Shown here piece by piece: positions 1-7,743 of a stretch of DNA of 18,023 nt. The notes beneath the pieces are model-generated. The model was given only the letters and a program-made list of their open reading frames with translations. It made no database searches and was not told the DNA's origin. This DNA is from DASQDN01 sp035630195. Lineage in GTDB: Bacteria; Acidobacteriota; Terriglobia; Bryobacterales; Bryobacteraceae. Within the stretch, counting starts at the first letter, position 1. Each line of letters begins with the position of its first letter. The DNA lies in NCBI GenBank assembly GCA_035630195.1, contig DASQLD010000541.1:1-18023 (forward strand), in the 5' to 3' direction. The translations under genes were made by a program, and so were the position numbers.

Positions 1-195
1 TCTAGTCGGCGCACATTCTGGAGACAGCATCCATACAGGAATCTTGAGACGCTTCCCAATTGGATCCATGACACAGACCGCACCGTCACCGCCTTTGGGA
101 CGACGAATGACTTGCAGAATGGCGCCACGAAGAGGATGAAACGGATAGTAAACCTGGAGGCGCGTATTTTCCACGCTCAGGGTATTGTGAGCGCG
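1..195 (-). pseudogene. Fragment of a Y4bD/Y4pK or DUF5372-like small protein
   Basis: Read on the minus strand from about 195 to the left edge, this stretch is open throughout and encodes a segment with FHPLRGAILQVIRRP near its start and KIPVWMLSPEC further on. Small proteins of the Y4bD/Y4pK and DUF5372 kind share the pattern of an FHPL-G motif, then a V-RR segment and a P-WM motif. They are common beside insertion sequences and have no established biochemical role. No start codon is visible in frame near the right end, where the reading frame meets IS91-type sequence on the other strand at about 195-200, so the gene appears to have lost its 5' end. The 3' end lies outside the window. The family assignment comes from motif memory only. 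Confidence 0.4.
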
Positions 196-197
196 GA

Positions 198-923
198 TGT
201 TTCCATCCCCACATCCACTATGTCGTTCCCGGCGGCGGCCTCGGCCCGGATCACGATCGATGGATCGCCTGCCGTCCCGGTTTTTTCCTGCCCGTTGGCG
301 TACTCTCGGCCCTGTTTCGCCGCCGCGTCCTCGATGCCCTCGAAAAGCTCTTTGCGTGCGGTCAACTCCAGTTCTTCAGCGAGCAGGCGCCCTTGCGGGA
401 GACGGCGGCCTTTGGCGCCTACCTCGATCGGCTGCGCGGCAAAGACTGGGTGGTTTACGCCAAGCCTCCTTTCGGCGGACCGCAACAGGTTCTGGAATAC
501 CTTGGCCGTTACACCCATCGCGTTGCCATTTGCAATCAACGCCTGCACTCGCTGACTCAAGGTCAGGTTACGTTTCAGTGGAAAGACTACCGCCATCCAC
601 AGCGGCCTCATGTCATGACGGTTTCTGCCGAGGAGTTCATCCGTCGCTTCTTGCTCCATACGCTTCCTGATGGTTTCCAGCGCATCCGCTTCGGCGGCTT
701 TCTAGCCAACTGCCATCGCCGCGCCAAGCTCGCCTGCCTTCGCCCACTTCTGGCCACGCTCGTCATTGGCTTGCTTCCGCTTCCCAAAGACACAGCAGAA
801 TTGCTCGCCTCGCTCACCGGAACCCCGGCCCATCTGTGTCCGCGTTGTGGCATCGGCCAACTGGTACGTGTCGAAATCCTCACGCCCATTCGCTGGCGAC
901 CTTCACGCTTGTACTCCTCATGA
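198..923 (+). pseudogene. IS91-family transposase, N-terminally truncated
   Basis: IS91 transposases are HUH/Y2 single-strand nucleases that move the element by a rolling-circle mechanism. The frame is open from about 198 to the TGA at 921-923. The HUH metal-binding motif HPHIH lies at 204-218, followed by VVPGGGLGPD. The catalytic tyrosine pair follows as EYLGRYTHRVAI (Y-x3-Y) at about 496-531, and then the family block FIRRFLLHTLPDGFQRIR. The C-terminus carries a CPRCG zinc-ribbon remnant. Full-length proteins have about 130 more N-terminal residues, including a cysteine-rich zinc domain, and these are absent. There is no good start codon. The first in-frame start-like codon is an internal ATG at 393, after the HUH motif, so an active product is unlikely. 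The left junction is against a fragment on the opposite strand. Confidence 0.85.
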
Positions 924-1290
924 TCGCTTTGGATCATCCCGGCCCCCTTCGGCTTGGCCTCCTCGCCCAGAGCCCAGCGCCCGCCTGTCTGCAATCCGAT
1001 CCGCACCGACGAGCCGATCGTTGTTCCGCGGTTCTTCCGTTTGCGGCAACCCTCTCGGAGCATTCCCACGACTTCCCTTCCGCTCTTTCCACGAACTCAC
1101 AACCCGGACCGCTCCACTGGCCTGCCTCTGTCTTCCGAGCAAAACCCATATCCTGCGTCCCGGCTTTCTCCTGCGGTTTAGTTCAACACACGTTCTCATC
1201 CCGTTTCCGCTCCAATGCCCGCTGTTCCCCGGCATTTCGCGCCGGAAAACGGGTATGAGAACTTTTGCATCCTACGAAAAACTCTGCGGT
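924..1290. other. Non-coding IS91-type 3' tail
   Basis: No convincing gene is seen; the open frames here have no recognisable motifs. The position is right for the non-coding 3' end of the IS91 element. At 1229-1245 there is a small hairpin, CCGGC-(7)-GCCGG, followed by AAAACGGG and then GAGAACTTTTGCATCC at about 1257-1272. IS91 and ISCR origin ends often show a short GC hairpin followed by a GAAC-type motif, so this may be the origin end. I could not fix the exact end. Confidence 0.35.
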
Positions 1291-1305
1291 TAGACGCATG
1301 CAGTT

Positions 1306-2728
1306 TCAGGGACATACGTCTGCAGAACTCTCAAGTTTTGGTGAATAGTCTGGCGATTTATGGGCGAGTTGCGAGCCACGGTTATGGACGCATGGAACGC
1401 CCCGTTCAGAACACTTGCAAGGTCGACCTCGTTTGCGGTGTTGGCTCGATTCCGTTGTGGAAGCGGCTACGAGGGGAATCGGTTCGATGGGGACGGGCGC
1501 TTCGATCGGTTTAAGCGTCACGTGATAACCAAGCTTCTGGAGACGGTCGACCAGCTTGCGGGTTAGCTTCGGCTTGTTGTGTTGATCGTAATGATTCGCG
1601 CCGAGTTCCTGATAAACACAGCCATCGCGAACAATGTGAAAGATGATGATGATCAGTTGATGAGCGACAGCCATGATGGCTTTCTGTTCTCCGCGGCGAG
1701 TCCGCACGCGACGATACAGCGCCGAAAGATGCGAGTCCTTCTTGTGGCTCGCCGCCCAAGCCGCTTGGCAGAGAACCTGTCGCAGGTAACGATTGCCTTT
1801 GCGGGTTTTGCCGCTGATCCGCTTGCCTCCACTTTCGCGATTGCCTGGGCACAATGCCGCCCAACTCGCCAAATGCGCGGCATCTTGGAATACCTTCATA
1901 TCGGTGCCAATCTCGGCTAAGACTGTCCACGCCGAGATACGATCCAGACCAGGGATCGTCGCGATTCGAGTCAGCAGTTCTTGGTAACCGGCGACGCGTT
2001 GCTCAATGTCGGCTGTCAAATCCGCCAACCGTACTTCCAAATCGCTCAGTTGTCCCAGCATGCGCGCTAACATCAACCGTTGGTGCACGGTGAAGGTTCC
2101 TTGTAGGGCCAACTCGAGTTGCGCCTTCTTGCCGCGCAGGGTCCCACACGCATAATCGGCCATCCATCCAGCGTCACGATTGCCCTCGACGAGCGAGGCC
2201 AGCATGCGTCGGCCGCTGAGATCAAACAGATCGCTGGCAACACTCGATATCTTGGTGTTGCCCGCTTCACAAAGCTGTCCAATTCGATTTGATACGGTTG
2301 AGATCCTCCAGCCAGTGCACGCGCAATCGCGTCAAGTCTTGCAACTCGCGGATCTCACGTGGAGGGATAAAACTGCCCCTCAAGTCATCCCTTTCCAGCC
2401 GGGTGGCGAGCCACTTAGCGTCGAGCCGATCGGTCTTGCGACCAGCTAACGCCTTCACATAGAGCGGATTCACCAACATCATGTTGGGAAACGCTTCTTC
2501 GAGAATGTTCCACACCGGCCGCCAATATTGGCCGGTGGATTCCATTACGATTTCGGTCACGCGACAATTCAGCAGCCAGCCGCGCAATCGCTTCAGATCT
2601 CGGGTGAACGTCCGAAACTTCTCTTCTTTGAGGGGAATTGACCGGCTGCCCACAGGCGGCAGCACGCAAACACTGATGCTCTTCTTGTGCACATCAATGC
2701 CGCAACAACGGCGGTATTCTGGTTCCAT
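1306..2728 (-). pseudogene. IS110-family transposase, frameshifted
   Basis: IS110 enzymes are DEDD transposases with a RuvC-like N-terminal domain and a C-terminal Tnp domain carrying a catalytic serine. The start chosen is the ATG at 2728-2726, preceded by GAGAGGACAAC. The DEDD residues are visible: D12 in GIDVHKK, E63 in MESTGQYW, and D100 and D103 in GRKTDRLDA. This frame ends at a TGA at 2269-2267, after LNRIKSNWTAL. The continuation resumes in another frame as IGQLCEAGNTKISSVASD from about 2283, runs through SWAALCPGNRESGGKRISGKT (which holds the likely catalytic serine), and ends at 1306. Adding two A residues near 2287-2290 restores K-N-R-I-G-Q, which fits family sequences, so a 2-base loss is the simplest explanation. 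About 475 residues would result, longer than the usual 330-450, with a basic, cysteine-containing C-terminal extension. A sequencing error remains possible. Confidence 0.88.
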
Positions 2729-3131
2729 GTTGTCCTCTCGGCCGCCGCGCGAAGGGACGCTGCTACAGATCTCGACAATCCTACACGTGTTCACCGCCGG
2801 CGGCGGGACAACAGTCGCTACTTCCGAAGAAAAACGTCCCCGGCCATATTGACAGTCGGGCTATTAACACCAACGCATTACCGGCCTTCCATTCGCGGGG
2901 CGATTTGCTTATTTTCTCGCCGTTGTGTTCTTTTCATCCCCGCCACTGCGAGACCCGGTGGGTCTCGGAACCTTGTTCACACATCTCAGTAAAATCTATT
3001 TCATTCGTTTTCAGAAACTTACGTTCCTGGTGGCCCAGGTCGGTCAATTTCGTTTGTTAACTTCGAATCAGGAGAGGCGCTGAGGCCGGGCAGATCGCGG
3101 TTGCGGGCTGCGGTTTGTTCTGTGCTGCTTT
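2729..3131. other. IS110 upstream non-coding end and spacer
   Basis: No gene is seen in these 403 bases. The part next to the transposase start (2729 to about 3000) is the expected non-coding left end of an IS110 element, where the bridge RNA that guides target choice is encoded in the IS110 group. A perfect 8-bp hairpin, CGAGACCC-GGT-GGGTCTCG, lies at 2949-2967. The outer IS boundary cannot be read directly because IS110 elements usually lack inverted terminal repeats. The rest, to 3131, shows no clear promoter: I looked for TTGACA/TATAAT pairs at 16-18 spacing and found none convincing. Confidence 0.35.
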
Positions 3132-3166
3132 GAGAGCCGGGAAGAGATTCCCGGCTCTCGTTTTTT
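3132..3166 (+). terminator. Intrinsic terminator directly before the head genes
   Basis: A perfect 12-bp stem is formed by GAGAGCCGGGAA (3132-3143) and TTCCCGGCTCTC (3148-3159), closed by a GAGA tetraloop, then one G and six T residues at 3161-3166. This is a textbook Rho-independent terminator for rightward transcription. The ribosome site GGGAGGAG and the ATG of the first phage gene at 3177 follow at once, so there is no room for a promoter between the terminator and the first gene. Confidence 0.88.
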
Positions 3167-3176
3167 GGGAGGAGCG

Positions 3177-3392
3177 ATGGCAGATAAAAAAAGGTCTATA
3201 AAAGACCCGGCACGCAAGATAGCAAGGCTGCTTGTGGCGATCGAAGAAAAAATGGATTCGGAAGTGAAATGCACCATTGGAGACTACATTCGGCTATTGC
3301 AGGCGCAGGAGGAATTTGATCGTGAAATGCCACGGGACATCGAGGTGACATGGGTAGACGCGCTCAAGGAACAAAACGAAAGCGAGAAATAA
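3177..3392 (+). CDS. Small protein in the terminase small subunit position
   Basis: The ATG at 3177 follows GGGAGGAG at 3168-3175 and is preferred over an upstream in-frame TTG at 3165, which would lie inside the terminator T-tract. The 71-residue product starts MADKKRSIKDPARKIARLL and is highly charged and probably mostly helical. It has a segment, CTIGDYIRLLQAQEEFD, that could be one helix of a DNA-binding or oligomerising fold, and it ends DIEVTWVDALKEQNESEK. The start of the large terminase gene overlaps its last 43 bases. Position suggests a terminase small subunit or a packaging regulator, but it is shorter than most TerS proteins (about 100-180 aa) and I see no clear helix-turn-helix. 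The function is inferred from context only. Confidence 0.6.
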   Translation: MADKKRSIKDPARKIARLLVAIEEKMDSEVKCTIGDYIRLLQAQEEFDREMPRDIEVTWVDALKEQNESEK

Positions 3393-4657
3393 AGTACTCG
3401 CCACTCTCGTCGCAGAAAGAATTTCACAGATCGACCGCCAGATTCAAGGGTTACTCGGGCTCGATCGGGTCTGGTAAGAGCGCCGCACTTTGTCATGAAG
3501 CCATTAAGTTGAGCTATCAGAATCCAGGCCGAACGGGTTTGGTGGGAGCTCCGACGTACCCGATGCTACGGGACGCAACTCTGATGGCGCTCAGGCAGAT
3601 TCTAGATGCTAACCGCATTCCGTACGAACTGAACAAGAGTGAATTTGTTCTGACGATGAAGGACACACGGTCGAAAATTCTTCTTCGTTCTCTCGATGAA
3701 TACGAGCGTCTGCGCGGTACAAACTTAGCTTGGTTTGGCATTGATGAGCTGACCTACACGTGTGAGGAAGCATGGACGCGGCTAGAGGGCCGGCTTCGGG
3801 ATCCTGAAGCGAAGCGATTGAGCGGGTTCGCGGTGTGGACTCCTAAAGGGCACGATTGGGTCTATGGGCGCTTCATCGGCAACCCAGTCAATGGATACGA
3901 GGTCGTGCAAGCACGTCCTTTTGAGAACAAGTTCATCTTGGACCAGATTCCGGACTTCTATGAACGATTGAGATCGAGCTATGACGAGAAGTTCTTCCGT
4001 CAGGAAGCGCTCGGTGAGTACCTGGCCACTGATACGGGGCTGGTGTATCACGCGTTTTCGCGGAACGAGCATGTTGGGGAATTGAGGCTTGAACTAGGAC
4101 TTCCGCTCCTTTGGGCAGTCGACTTCAACGTCGACCCTATGTGTTCGGTTGTCGCCCAGAGAGTGGGTGAACAGATCAACGTGCTCGATGAAATAGTAAT
4201 GCATCGCGTCAGTACAAGACAAGCGTGTGAAGAGTTTTTTCAACGCTTTCAGCGCTATTTGGGTTGTGGATTGACTGTGTACGGGGATGCTTCAGGTAAC
4301 AACTTGAAGACCAGCGGTACGACCGACTACGAGATGATGCGGGATTACTTCGTACGCTCTCCGCTTCGTGCGATTGATTATCGTGTTCCGAAGGCGAACC
4401 CGGCGGTTCGTGACCGTGTACTGATGGTCAACGCGAAGTTGAGAAGCGCAAATGGCGACCTGCAGATGCGGGTAGCGCCACAGTGCAAGGAACTGATCAA
4501 GGACTTCGAAGAGGTTGTCTGGAAACCTGGCACCACGCAGATCGACAAAGATCGCGATGCAAAGCGTACACATCTATCCGATGCGCTGGGTTACTTAGTG
4601 TGGCAAGAAACACGCACTTCCGTGCGGTATGGAGAGCAGCCAAACAGGTTGTTCTAA
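3350..4657 (+). CDS. terL: Phage terminase large subunit
   Basis: This is the ATPase-nuclease motor that packages DNA through the portal and cuts concatemers. The ATG at 3350 has GAGGTG 6-7 bases upstream and overlaps the preceding gene by 43 bases, a sign of coupled translation. The 435-residue product shows Walker A GSIGSGKS (residues 37-44), Walker B FGIDE with D132 and E133, and a C-terminal RNase H-like nuclease with acidic residues D258 (AVDFNVDP), D313 (YGDASGN) and D411 (HLSDALGYL). Length and domain order are normal for the family, and nothing looks broken. The portal gene follows after 11 bases. Confidence 0.93.
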   Translation: MGRRAQGTKRKREIKYSPLSSQKEFHRSTARFKGYSGSIGSGKSAALCHEAIKLSYQNPGRTGLVGAPTYPMLRDATLMALRQILDANRIPYELNKSEFVLTMKDTRSKILLRSLDEYERLRGTNLAWFGIDELTYTCEEAWTRLEGRLRDPEAKRLSGFAVWTPKGHDWVYGRFIGNPVNGYEVVQARPFENKFILDQIPDFYERLRSSYDEKFFRQEALGEYLATDTGLVYHAFSRNEHVGELRLELGLPLLWAVDFNVDPMCSVVAQRVGEQINVLDEIVMHRVSTRQACEEFFQRFQRYLGCGLTVYGDASGNNLKTSGTTDYEMMRDYFVRSPLRAIDYRVPKANPAVRDRVLMVNAKLRSANGDLQMRVAPQCKELIKDFEEVVWKPGTTQIDKDRDAKRTHLSDALGYLVWQETRTSVRYGEQPNRLF

Positions 4658-4668
4658 GGAGAAAAGAG

Positions 4669-6075
4669 TTGCAGAACATCAACTTGGAGCATCCGGATTA
4701 CGTCGGCCGGAAAGCAATGTGGCGCAAGTATCGCGACCTCTATATCGGCGGAGAACAACTGAAGGAACATGCCTCGGAGTATCTGACGCCGCGACAGAAA
4801 GAGCCCGCCGATGTCTACTCCGAACGGCTGAGCAAGGTCTTCTACGAGAATTATGCGGGGTCGATCATTGACTGGTACGCGGCTACGCTATTCCGTCGTG
4901 AACCGGTACTGCACATCGAAGGCCCCGCGGTAGATGGCCGAAAGTTCTTCAGCGACTTCGCCGACGACTGTGACCTCAAGGGATCGAATCTCAGCGATTT
5001 CTATCGACGACAGTTGATTGAAGCCCTTGTGTGCGGCGTGTCATATACGCTAGTAGATTTTCCTAAGTGTCCTGTTGCAGTGGGGAGCAGGGCGGAAGAG
5101 GACTTGTTGGGAGCGTCTCGAGCCTACCTTGTTGATTACCCAGCGGAGAGCCTTATTAACTGGAGTCTCGACTCGAGAGGGAACTTCGAGTGGGTTGTAT
5201 TGCGGAACGAGTACCTAAGAAAGAGTGGTCCGGATGCCCCGGCTTTCGAGAAGGAAACAGTGTGGAGGTACTACGACCGCAGCAATTATAAGGTCTATCG
5301 CAAAGGCGCCGAACGGGACGCTTCGATAGAGATGATCGATGAGGGCCGCCATGCGTTGGCAGCTCAACAACGAGTGCCGCTGTTTGAGTTGAAAGTGAGC
5401 GAAGGCCTGTGGTTGATGAACAAGGCGGGACTACTTCAACTCGAGCACTTCAATAAGTCGAATGCCCTTTCCTGGGCGTTGACGATGGGGCTTTTTGCGA
5501 CCCCAGTCATCTATAGTGAACGGCCTTGGAACCAGATTGTTGGTGAAGCGTACTACATACAGCTCGGTCCGAACGATCGCTTTGGATGGACGGAACCCGA
5601 AGGTCACGTATATCAGATCGCTTCAGAGAATCTCAGCCGGCTCCAGGAGGAGATCTATCGCGTCTGTTACTTGATGACTCAGGCCAGCAGTAGCAACACG
5701 CCCGCTTCGGCGCAATCAGGACTTAGTAAGTTACGGGATTTCGCAATTACCCAAGAGGTCTTAAGGGCATATGGGGATGCGATAAAAGACACGATGAAGC
5801 GGGTTATGCGGGCGGTGCAGGCTGCGCGCTGTGACGAACTGCTCGTCGATGTGTCGGGTTTGGACGATTTCGATATTCGGGATTTCAGCACCGATCTGCA
5901 AGACGCGGAGAGACTGCTCTCACTCGGTATCGATTCCCCAACCCTCAAACGGCAGGTGCTAAAACGCCTTGCCTACAAATATCTCTGCGACGTGCGGCAA
6001 GAAGTCAAAGATCGCATTGCGACGGAGATCGATGAAAGCTTCGAACGAGCTAAGCCGTTCGAGAAAGGAGAGTAA
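4669..6075 (+). CDS. Phage portal protein (DUF4055-like)
   Basis: The portal forms the dodecameric ring at one capsid vertex through which DNA enters and to which the neck attaches. The start is taken as TTG at 4669, because TAAGGAG at 4655-4661 (overlapping the terL stop) gives a strong ribosome site 7 bases away. A longer in-frame reading back to 4483 would lie inside terL in another frame and has no phage-like sequence. The 468-residue product begins MQNINLEHPDYVGRKAMWRKYRDLYIGG, and the HPDY...W..YRDLY..G pattern is typical of DUF4055-type portals. A helical region at about 320-400, including EEIYRVCYLMTQAS, matches the clip and stem area of such proteins. The stop overlaps the scaffold ATG (TAATG). 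Confidence 0.82.
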   Translation: MQNINLEHPDYVGRKAMWRKYRDLYIGGEQLKEHASEYLTPRQKEPADVYSERLSKVFYENYAGSIIDWYAATLFRREPVLHIEGPAVDGRKFFSDFADDCDLKGSNLSDFYRRQLIEALVCGVSYTLVDFPKCPVAVGSRAEEDLLGASRAYLVDYPAESLINWSLDSRGNFEWVVLRNEYLRKSGPDAPAFEKETVWRYYDRSNYKVYRKGAERDASIEMIDEGRHALAAQQRVPLFELKVSEGLWLMNKAGLLQLEHFNKSNALSWALTMGLFATPVIYSERPWNQIVGEAYYIQLGPNDRFGWTEPEGHVYQIASENLSRLQEEIYRVCYLMTQASSSNTPASAQSGLSKLRDFAITQEVLRAYGDAIKDTMKRVMRAVQAARCDELLVDVSGLDDFDIRDFSTDLQDAERLLSLGIDSPTLKRQVLKRLAYKYLCDVRQEVKDRIATEIDESFERAKPFEKGE

Positions 6076-6659
6076 TGGAAGATCAAACACCAAGCAACTC
6101 GCCTCAAGAGAGCGAGAAGATGGACGTCCGCAGCATCGTACGTAATGCATTGGAAGAATACGTGCGCATGGAGCAATCGAAGACAGAACCAGCTTACAAA
6201 GTGGAACTAGTTGAAGAAAGAAAGCGACGTGAGCAGCTTGAGCGGCGACTCAACGAACTGGTTGACGAGAATCGCCGAAGCCGGGCCATGACCGAGGAAA
6301 TGGAGCGGTCGTCTGCAATTCGAAGCGAACTGCAGAAGCTCGGTGTGACGAAAGTCGATCTGGCTTTCAAGGCTGTGAGGGAAGACATTCACAGAACAGC
6401 CGACGGACGTCTAGTGGCGAAAACCGACAACGGAGAGCTCGGAATGCGCGAGTACCTTACTGGTTTTCTCAGTGAGAACCCCGAGTTGCTGCCGGGAAGG
6501 ATTCAAGGCGGATCGGGCGCGGGATCGGGCCACAAGGCGCCGATCGCGGCCAGCACGGTTGACCTCGATAAGATTCGTCCGGGCATGAGTCCAGAAGATC
6601 TGGACAGGGTCCGGCAGGAGATTGCGCGAATCGCAGGTCAAACAATTCGCGGCGCGTAA
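6075..6659 (+). CDS. Capsid scaffolding protein
   Basis: Scaffold proteins direct coat assembly and leave before DNA fills the head. The ATG at 6075 shares one base with the portal stop and has AAAGGAGAG just upstream. The 194-residue product is strongly charged and helical. A coiled coil with E/K/R-rich heptads, such as EERKRREQLERRLNELVDEN, covers about residues 45-90. A glycine-rich linker (GGSGAGSGHKAP) lies near residue 150. A short helical C-terminus (PEDLDRVRQEIARIAGQ) resembles coat-binding ends of scaffolds. Position between portal and coat supports this. No protease motif is present, so maturation probably does not use a head protease encoded here. Confidence 0.78.
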   Translation: MEDQTPSNSPQESEKMDVRSIVRNALEEYVRMEQSKTEPAYKVELVEERKRREQLERRLNELVDENRRSRAMTEEMERSSAIRSELQKLGVTKVDLAFKAVREDIHRTADGRLVAKTDNGELGMREYLTGFLSENPELLPGRIQGGSGAGSGHKAPIAASTVDLDKIRPGMSPEDLDRVRQEIARIAGQTIRGA

Positions 6660-6703
6660 GGTTCGGCGCGAAAAATAACAGGCATCTCAAACCGCAGTAA
6701 CCG

Positions 6704-6744
6704 ATTGTAAGTCGAAGTGCGTTTTGAAGCCGGAAATTGTAAGT
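6704..6744 (+). repeat. Pair of 9-bp direct repeats before the coat gene
   Basis: ATTGTAAGT occurs at 6704-6712 and again at 6736-6744, with start points 32 bases (about three helical turns) apart, in the 109-base gap between scaffold and coat. No promoter with both boxes at proper spacing is visible. The same-face spacing would suit a protein binding site, but this is inference. Two 9-mers in a short AT-richer gap could also arise by chance. Confidence 0.4.
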
Positions 6745-6768
6745 AAAAGAAAGAACAGGAGAAGATAA

Positions 6769-7680
6769 ATGCCAGTCATTACATCAGCCAATTTGGCGAA
6801 TGCGATCGTGAAACTCGTCGCGGTAGATGCGCTCCCGGCGCTCATGGGCAACCTGGTTATGGGCAACCTGGTGAATCGGGACTTCGAGCCTACGCTCGCT
6901 CAAGCCGGCGACACGGTCAATGTGCCGATTCCTCCGACCCTCGTAGCAAACAATATTGCCGAGGGCGGATCTGTAGTTACGCAGAATCCGAACGTCGGGA
7001 ACGCTTCGATCGTCCTCAATACGCACGCCGAGGCAACATTTCAGATTCCCGACGTTACCAAGATTCTTGCTGTGCCGGATCTGCTGAAGCTGTACATGCA
7101 GCCGGCAGTAATCGCGCTCGCTGAGAAGATCGAAACGGATCTGTTGAACCTGTACTCGCAGTTCACGTCGAATGCCGCAGTCGGTACTGGCGGATCTGCC
7201 CTAACCGAAGCGGCGATCGACACCGCGGAGACCGCTCTGTTCAATGCAAAGGTACCGGCCAGCCAGCCCAAGTACCTGATTGTCGACGGCAGTGCGTATT
7301 CGCAACTTCGTCAGATTCCGCGCTTCAGCGAGTTCAACAGCGCTGGCGAAGCGGGTCTGCGAGCCTTGGTCGACGGCAACGTCGGCAAGATCAAAGATTT
7401 CTTTGTCTTCCGTTCGCAGTTCGTTCCGAAGACCGGGATGACCCCCATCACCACACAGAACATGGCGTTTGCGCGCAATGCGATCGGTTTGGTGACCCGT
7501 CGTCTGCCTCAGCCTCTTCCGGGAACCGGCGCGATTGCGGAGTATGCCGAGATGGGCAACTTTGGCGTTCGTGTGTTGATGAGCTATGCGCCGAATACGC
7601 TCGCTCAGCAGTTCACAGTAGACGTGCTGTACGGTTGTGCTGTCCTTCGCAACAACCACGGAGTGCAAGTCCGGAGCTAG
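6769..7680 (+). CDS. Major capsid protein, P22-coat-like
   Basis: This is the main shell protein, probably of the HK97 fold. The ATG at 6769 follows ACAGGAGAAGATAA. The 303-residue product starts MPVITSANLANAIVKLVAVDAL and has the family's early pattern NLVNRDFEP...AGDTVNVPIPP, then a helical spine region and a conserved late part with YLIVDGSAY, FVFRSQFVP and MSYAPNTLAQQFTVDVLYGCAVLR. This order (LVNRDYE-like motif, GDTV-like motif, later A-domain) is what I associate with P22 coat-like proteins. It is shorter than P22 coat (430 aa), consistent with lacking the extra inserted domain. No N-terminal protease target region is seen, and a scaffold is encoded separately just upstream. Confidence 0.85.
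   Translation: MPVITSANLANAIVKLVAVDALPALMGNLVMGNLVNRDFEPTLAQAGDTVNVPIPPTLVANNIAEGGSVVTQNPNVGNASIVLNTHAEATFQIPDVTKILAVPDLLKLYMQPAVIALAEKIETDLLNLYSQFTSNAAVGTGGSALTEAAIDTAETALFNAKVPASQPKYLIVDGSAYSQLRQIPRFSEFNSAGEAGLRALVDGNVGKIKDFFVFRSQFVPKTGMTPITTQNMAFARNAIGLVTRRLPQPLPGTGAIAEYAEMGNFGVRVLMSYAPNTLAQQFTVDVLYGCAVLRNNHGVQVRS
6844..6873 (+). repeat. Tandem 15-bp duplication within the capsid gene
   Basis: ATGGGCAACCTGGTT (6844-6858) is followed directly by ATGGGCAACCTGGTG (6859-6873); they differ in one base. The protein therefore reads MGNLVMGNLV just before NRDFEP. It may be a short in-frame duplication. Related coat proteins have a similar hydrophobic run before the NRD motif, so part of the likeness may be old. 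Confidence 0.6.
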
Positions 7681-7690
7681 TTCCGGCCGG

Positions 7691-7714
7691 GGCCCCGGAA
7701 TCTTTACCGGGGCC
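7691..7714 (+). terminator. Hairpin after the coat gene, possible weak terminator
   Basis: GGCCCCGG (7691-7698) pairs with CCGGGGCC (7707-7714) across an 8-base loop. The tail TTCCTATTTCATTT is T-rich but interrupted. An alternative 12-base palindrome, CCGGGGCCCCGG, overlaps at 7687-7698. The hairpin sits 10 bases after the coat stop and 29 bases before the next start. It could lower downstream transcription or protect the coat mRNA 3' end. Confidence 0.6.
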
Positions 7715-7743
7715 TTCCTATTTCATTTAAAGGAGACGAGCAA

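Noticed and set aside
177..659. Minus-strand open frame across the IS91 remnant
   Set aside because: It is antisense to well-matched IS91 codons, has no recognisable domain, and is explained by the GC-rich coding strand.
924..1293. Several open frames in the IS91 tail
   Set aside because: They have low-complexity, arginine/serine/proline-rich translations, no ribosome sites and overlap each other on both strands.
2990..3130. Sigma-70 promoter before the head genes, for example TAAAAT at about 2989
   Set aside because: The nearest -35-like element (TTGTTC) is only about 11 bases away, so spacing is wrong, and the terminator at 3132 lies in between.
3165..3176. TTG start at 3165 for the first small gene
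   Set aside because: It lies in the terminator T-tract. ATG 3177 has GGGAGGAG immediately upstream.
4483..4668. Longer reading of the portal gene starting inside terL
   Set aside because: The extra N-terminal residues are out-of-frame terL sequence with no portal-like character. TTG at 4669 has a strong ribosome site, TAAGGAG.
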